Shown here: positions 14,921-18,406 of the stretch, one piece after another
Position numbering within the stretch: position 1 is the stretch's first letter
Layout of the letters: every line of letters begins with the position of its first letter
Assembly (NCBI GenBank): GCA_003517965.1
Contig: DOZO01000022.1
Coordinates: 1 to 18,406, forward strand
Direction: 5' to 3'
DNA from: Desulfobulbaceae bacterium
Lineage (GTDB): Bacteria > Desulfobacterota > Desulfobulbia > Desulfobulbales > Desulfurivibrionaceae
Length of the DNA: 18,406 nt
Notes under the pieces: generated by a model
Databases searched by the model: none
Told to the model about the DNA's origin: nothing
The model's input: the letters and a program-made list of their open reading frames with translations, nothing else
Program-made: the position numbers and the translations under genes

Positions 14921-16033
14921 ATGGATACCAGACAGCAGTGGCTTGCCCTTGCTTTGACCCCAGGGCTTGGCCCAGCCACCCTCAAGAAACTTGTCGAGCG
15001 CTTCGGTTCTGCCCGACAGATTCTCACGGCGAGTCGCAAGGCTCTGGAGGAATGCCCTTTTTTACGCAAAGACACCCTTGGCTACCTGTGCGACCAGAAA
15101 ACGCTTACTACCGCGGCGGCAGAGCGCGAACTTCAGTTGGCCGAAAAAGCAGGGATAACCATCCTCTGCTGGGACGACCCGCTTTTTCCGCCCCTGCTCA
15201 AGGAAATAAGCGATCCGCCGCCGATTCTTAATGTTTTGGGCGACCCGCAACTCCTCAGTGCTCCAGGCATCGCTATGGTCGGGGCGCGGGCCGCCTCCTC
15301 GTACGGGTTGCAGGTGGCTGGGCGGCTGGCGGCGGAACTGGCCCGCCAGAATTTGGTCATCATCAGCGGCTTTGCTCTGGGCATAGACACTGCCGCCCAT
15401 CGGGGAGCACTGGCGGCAGGAGGCAATACCATCGCGGTCATGGGTTGCGGCCTGGATATTATCTATCCCAGCCAGAACCAGAAACTTCATGAACAGATAA
15501 TCAGTCACGGTGCGATAATCAGTGAAAGTCCTTTGGGTACCCAGCCGGAAGGGTTTCGCTTTCCCGCCAGAAACCGGATTATCAGCGGCCTGTCCCTGGG
15601 CGTCGTGGTTGTTGAAGCCGCCCACCGTTCCGGCACCCTGATCACCGCGCACCAGGCTCTGGAACAGGGCAGAGATGTTTTTGCCATTCCTGGCCGAATT
15701 GATTCCCCAAAAAGCGAAGGCTGCCACCGTCTGATCCAGGAAGGCGCAAAGCTGGTGCACAACGCCACCGATATCCTTGAGGAACTGGCCTTGATCTGCA
15801 CTGCCGCCACGGAAATCAGGCCGCAGGCCCCGTCGCTGCCCCCGGAAGAGGAGAAGGTATTCTCCCTGCTTGAGGTCTACCCCAAAAATATCGAAGCAAT
15901 TATCCAGGCGGCGCAACTGCCAGCCCACAGGATAAGTGAAATCCTGCTGCACCTCGAACTCCGGGGCCTGGTGGTATCTTTGCCAGGCAATCATTACCAA
16001 AGGCTTGCGGAATCATCTCCGTCCAGTGTATAA
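14921..16033 (+). CDS. dprA: DNA-processing protein DprA (Smf)
   Basis: Binds incoming or exposed single-stranded DNA and loads RecA; needed for natural transformation where that occurs, conserved also in other bacteria. Seen in 370 residues: an N-terminal helix-hairpin-helix/SAM-like part (WLALALTPGLGPATLKKLVE), the Rossmann-fold DprA domain about 110-290 with AMVGARAASSYG, VIISGFALGIDTAAHRGAL, PARNRIISGLS and RSGTLITAHQALEQGRDVFA, and a C-terminal winged-helix DML1-like domain about 305-365. Start: ATG at 14906 overlaps rpoD by 8 nt, but ATG at 14921 has AGAGG four bases upstream and gives the normal family N-terminus, so I chose 14921. It is followed 55 nt later by topA, a common pairing. 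Confidence 0.96.
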   Translation: MDTRQQWLALALTPGLGPATLKKLVERFGSARQILTASRKALEECPFLRKDTLGYLCDQKTLTTAAAERELQLAEKAGITILCWDDPLFPPLLKEISDPPPILNVLGDPQLLSAPGIAMVGARAASSYGLQVAGRLAAELARQNLVIISGFALGIDTAAHRGALAAGGNTIAVMGCGLDIIYPSQNQKLHEQIISHGAIISESPLGTQPEGFRFPARNRIISGLSLGVVVVEAAHRSGTLITAHQALEQGRDVFAIPGRIDSPKSEGCHRLIQEGAKLVHNATDILEELALICTAATEIRPQAPSLPPEEEKVFSLLEVYPKNIEAIIQAAQLPAHRISEILLHLELRGLVVSLPGNHYQRLAESSPSSV

Positions 16034-16038
16034 GGCCC

Positions 16039-16060
16039 CTGTAATCGTTCAGCAGCACCA
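16039..16060 (+). repeat. 22-bp direct repeat, copy 1 (between dprA and topA)
   Basis: CTGTAATCGTTCAGCAGCAC plus CA matches 18384-18405 at 21 of 22 positions (T versus G at the sixth base differs). It starts 5 nt after the dprA stop codon. The copies bracket topA. Confidence 0.75.
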
Positions 16061-16088
16061 ACTTACCAAACAAGTTTACCAGGACACC

Positions 16089-18389
16089 ATGTCACAATCA
16101 CTGATCATTGTTGAGTCTCCGGCCAAGGCCCGGACCTTGCAGAAATATCTTGGTAAAAATTTTACCGTCAAGGCCTCGGTTGGTCACATCATCGACCTGC
16201 CGGTTAAAACCCTTGGTGTTGATATTGCCAATAATTTTGCCCCCCAATACGTCACGATCAGGGGCAAGGGAAAAATTATCAGCGACCTTAAAAGCGCCGC
16301 GGAAAAGGCGGACAAGATCTATCTGGCCCCAGATCCAGACCGCGAGGGCGAGGCCATTGCCCACCATATCGCCGAATTTTTACGCTTTACCCGCAAGCCC
16401 ATCCGTAGGGTGCTCTTCCATGAGCTGACCAAAAAAGCCATTCTCGCCGCTATCGACCAGGCAAGCGAGGTCAACCAACAGCGTTTCGAGGCCCAACAGA
16501 CCCGCCGGATTCTGGACCGTCTGGTAGGTTATCAGATCTCCCCGCTATTGTGGGACAAGGTGCGCCGAGGCTTGAGTGCGGGCCGGGTACAATCCGTTGC
16601 GGTCCGCATGGTTTGTGAGCGTGAGCAGGCTATCGAAGCCTTTGTTTCGGAAGAATACTGGAGTATCCACGCCACTCTGGAAGGAAAAACCCCACCGCCC
16701 TTTGTCGCCCAGCTCGACCAGGCATACGGCAAAAAGATTGATCACAAGAAAAACAAGCTCGGCACCGACGCCGAAGCCCAGGCCATTGTTGCCGCAGTGC
16801 GGAATGCTTCTTTTCTGGTGGAGAGTCTGGAAAAGAAAAAGAAAAAACGCAACCCGAGCCCACCATTCATCACCAGCACCATGCAGATGGATGCCAACCG
16901 CAAACTCCGCTTTTCCGCGAAAAAAACCATGACCCTGGCCCAGAAGCTTTATGAGGGGATCGAATTGGGCGCCGATGGCCCCACCGGCTTGATCACCTAT
17001 ATGCGGACCGATTCCACCCGCATCGGCAGCGAGGCCATAGAAGAGGCCCGGCAGTATATTACCGGGGCCTTCGGGGCCCAATTCGTCCCGGTCACGCCAA
17101 ATATCTTCAAAACCAACAAATCCGCGCAGGATGCCCACGAAGCCATCCGCCCTACCGATGTGCGCAATACCCCGGAAAAACTCGCGCCCTTTCTGGAAAA
17201 AGACATGCTGGCCCTATATTCTCTGATCTGGAAGCGTTTTCTCGCCTGCCAGATGTCTCCAGCAGAGTATGATCAGACCACCATCACTCTGGTGGCGGCC
17301 CAGGATTTTGTTTTCAAGACCGTGGGATCCATCATCCGTTTTCCAGGCTTCATGGCCTTGTACGAAGAGGCGATAGATGAAAGCCCCACCTCAAATGGGG
17401 CTGGTGCGGAAGGCGAGAATGCCACCCTGCCGGACTTGAAAAAAGGCGATACCGTCGCTCTTCTGGCCATTGAGCCAAAACAGCATTTTACCCAACCGCT
17501 CCCCAGATATACGGAGGCGACCCTGGTAAAGGCTCTGGAAGAAAACGGGGTGGGACGCCCCAGCACCTATGCCTCAATTCTTTCCACCATTCAGGAAAAG
17601 GACTACGCTCTGCTGGTGCAGCGCAAATTTATGCCTACCGACTTGGGCAAGCTGGTCAATGAACTGCTTGTCGCCCATTTTCCGCATATTCTGGATATAG
17701 AATTCACCGCCTCTATGGAAGAAAAACTTGATGAGGTTGAAGCTGGCAATACTCAGTGGTTGAAAGTCCTGAAGGATTTTTATGACCCGTTCAGCAAGAC
17801 CTTGGATGCGGCCAGGGAGGAGATGAAATCGGTCAAGAAAACGGCCATCCCCACCGAACTTCCCTGCCCGCTCTGTGCTGGCAAGATGGTGATCAAGTGG
17901 GGGAAAAATGGCGAATTCTTGGCCTGCGAACAATATCCGGGATGTAAACATACCCAGGATTTTGCCAGAAACGACGAAGGCAGGATCGTGCCCGTTGAGA
18001 GGGAGCAACCCGCCGAATCAGGGGAGCTCTGTGAAAAATGCGGCAAGCCCATGGTCTTTAAAAATGGGCGTTATGGAAAATTTCTTGCCTGTTCCGGCTA
18101 TCCGGCCTGTAAAAATATCCGCGCCACCGGCACCGGGGTTCCCTGTCCAGAAGAAGGTTGCACCGGGGAGCTCATCCAAAAGGTATCCAAACGCGGCAAG
18201 GTATTTTACAGCTGCAACCGCTATCCTAAATGTACCTTAGCTCTTTGGGACAGGCCGATCAATGAACCGTGTCCGCAGTGCGGGTCTGCCTATCTTCTCG
18301 AACGGGAGACGAAAAAAAACGGCCTGCAGTTGCATTGTCCGCACAAGGAATGCGGATATACAAAGAAACTCAGCGAAGATGCACTGTAA
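16089..18389 (+). CDS. topA: DNA topoisomerase I (type IA)
   Basis: Relaxes negative supercoils by transient single-strand cleavage. Seen in 766 residues: the TOPRIM domain with Glu9 (IIVESPAKARTLQKYLG) and DPDREGEAIAHHIAEFL about 82-98; LSAGRVQSVAVRMVCERE about 162-179; catalytic Tyr304 in GLITYMRTDSTRIG; the AHEAIRPTDV and GVGRPSTYASIL motifs; and four C-terminal zinc ribbons, each with four cysteines, starting CPLC, CEKC, CPEEGC and CPQC. The start at 16089 (AGGA four bases upstream) gives the canonical N-terminus MSQSLIIVES; the frame is open back to 15936 but that overlaps dprA. Last gene of the dnaG-rpoD-dprA-topA block; its TAA stop lies inside a direct repeat also found just upstream of the gene. 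Confidence 0.98.
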   Translation: MSQSLIIVESPAKARTLQKYLGKNFTVKASVGHIIDLPVKTLGVDIANNFAPQYVTIRGKGKIISDLKSAAEKADKIYLAPDPDREGEAIAHHIAEFLRFTRKPIRRVLFHELTKKAILAAIDQASEVNQQRFEAQQTRRILDRLVGYQISPLLWDKVRRGLSAGRVQSVAVRMVCEREQAIEAFVSEEYWSIHATLEGKTPPPFVAQLDQAYGKKIDHKKNKLGTDAEAQAIVAAVRNASFLVESLEKKKKKRNPSPPFITSTMQMDANRKLRFSAKKTMTLAQKLYEGIELGADGPTGLITYMRTDSTRIGSEAIEEARQYITGAFGAQFVPVTPNIFKTNKSAQDAHEAIRPTDVRNTPEKLAPFLEKDMLALYSLIWKRFLACQMSPAEYDQTTITLVAAQDFVFKTVGSIIRFPGFMALYEEAIDESPTSNGAGAEGENATLPDLKKGDTVALLAIEPKQHFTQPLPRYTEATLVKALEENGVGRPSTYASILSTIQEKDYALLVQRKFMPTDLGKLVNELLVAHFPHILDIEFTASMEEKLDEVEAGNTQWLKVLKDFYDPFSKTLDAAREEMKSVKKTAIPTELPCPLCAGKMVIKWGKNGEFLACEQYPGCKHTQDFARNDEGRIVPVEREQPAESGELCEKCGKPMVFKNGRYGKFLACSGYPACKNIRATGTGVPCPEEGCTGELIQKVSKRGKVFYSCNRYPKCTLALWDRPINEPCPQCGSAYLLERETKKNGLQLHCPHKECGYTKKLSEDAL

Positions 18390-18405
18390 GCGTTCAGCAG
18401 CACCA
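18384..18405 (+). repeat. 22-bp direct repeat, copy 2 (at the topA stop codon)
   Basis: Second copy of the repeat at 16039-16060, with one mismatch. It covers the last codon and stop of topA and runs to the end of the window, so its right boundary is probable but not certain (position 18406 already differs from the first copy). Confidence 0.75.
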
Positions 18406-18406
18406 C

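Overview
The window reads as chromosomal DNA of a Gram-negative, anaerobic, probably sulfur-cycling bacterium of the Desulfobacterota (Desulfobulbales-like). This is an inference from gene style: a DmsE/MtrA-type decaheme cytochrome with its outer-membrane porin, a small orphan protein starting MAEIKSTMDM that recalls a family I associate with sulfate reducers, an aldolase/short-chain dehydrogenase fusion, and a dnaG-rpoD-dprA-topA block. No mobile element, CRISPR array or rRNA was seen.

Layout. (1) Positions 1-3520, minus strand: a two-gene extracellular electron-transfer module, decaheme cytochrome (MtrA/DmsE family) then MtrB/PioB-family porin, closed by an intrinsic terminator at 22-65. 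Its upstream region has a well-spaced sigma-54 (-24/-12) promoter candidate, three overlapping palindromes at about -95 to -140 where an enhancer-binding protein would sit, and a 45-codon leader ORF with a strong ribosome-binding site overlapping the cytochrome start. (2) 3708-6183, minus strand: tRNA-Arg(UCU) with its own promoter candidate, then the rph-tgt-yajC operon ending in a terminator; secD and secF do not follow yajC. (3) 6184-6963: a low-density stretch with two small, apparently broken membrane-protein genes on opposite strands, one with an in-frame UGA inside a membrane helix and one with a frameshift at a T7 run. (4) 6964-11163, minus strand: aldolase/SDR fusion, two small uncharacterised proteins and an M24 Xaa-Pro peptidase, closely packed. 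(5) 11164-11436: a divergent intergenic region with an 18-bp perfect inverted repeat. (6) 11437-18389, plus strand: dnaG, rpoD, dprA and topA, covering replication priming, housekeeping transcription, single-strand DNA handling in uptake and recombination, and supercoiling control. A near-perfect 22-bp direct repeat sits just after dprA and again at the end of topA.

The housekeeping genes are ordinary. The most distinctive part is the cytochrome-porin module and its apparent sigma-54/enhancer control, which suggests that electron exchange with an extracellular donor or acceptor is switched on by a specific signal. No regulator gene for it lies in the window.
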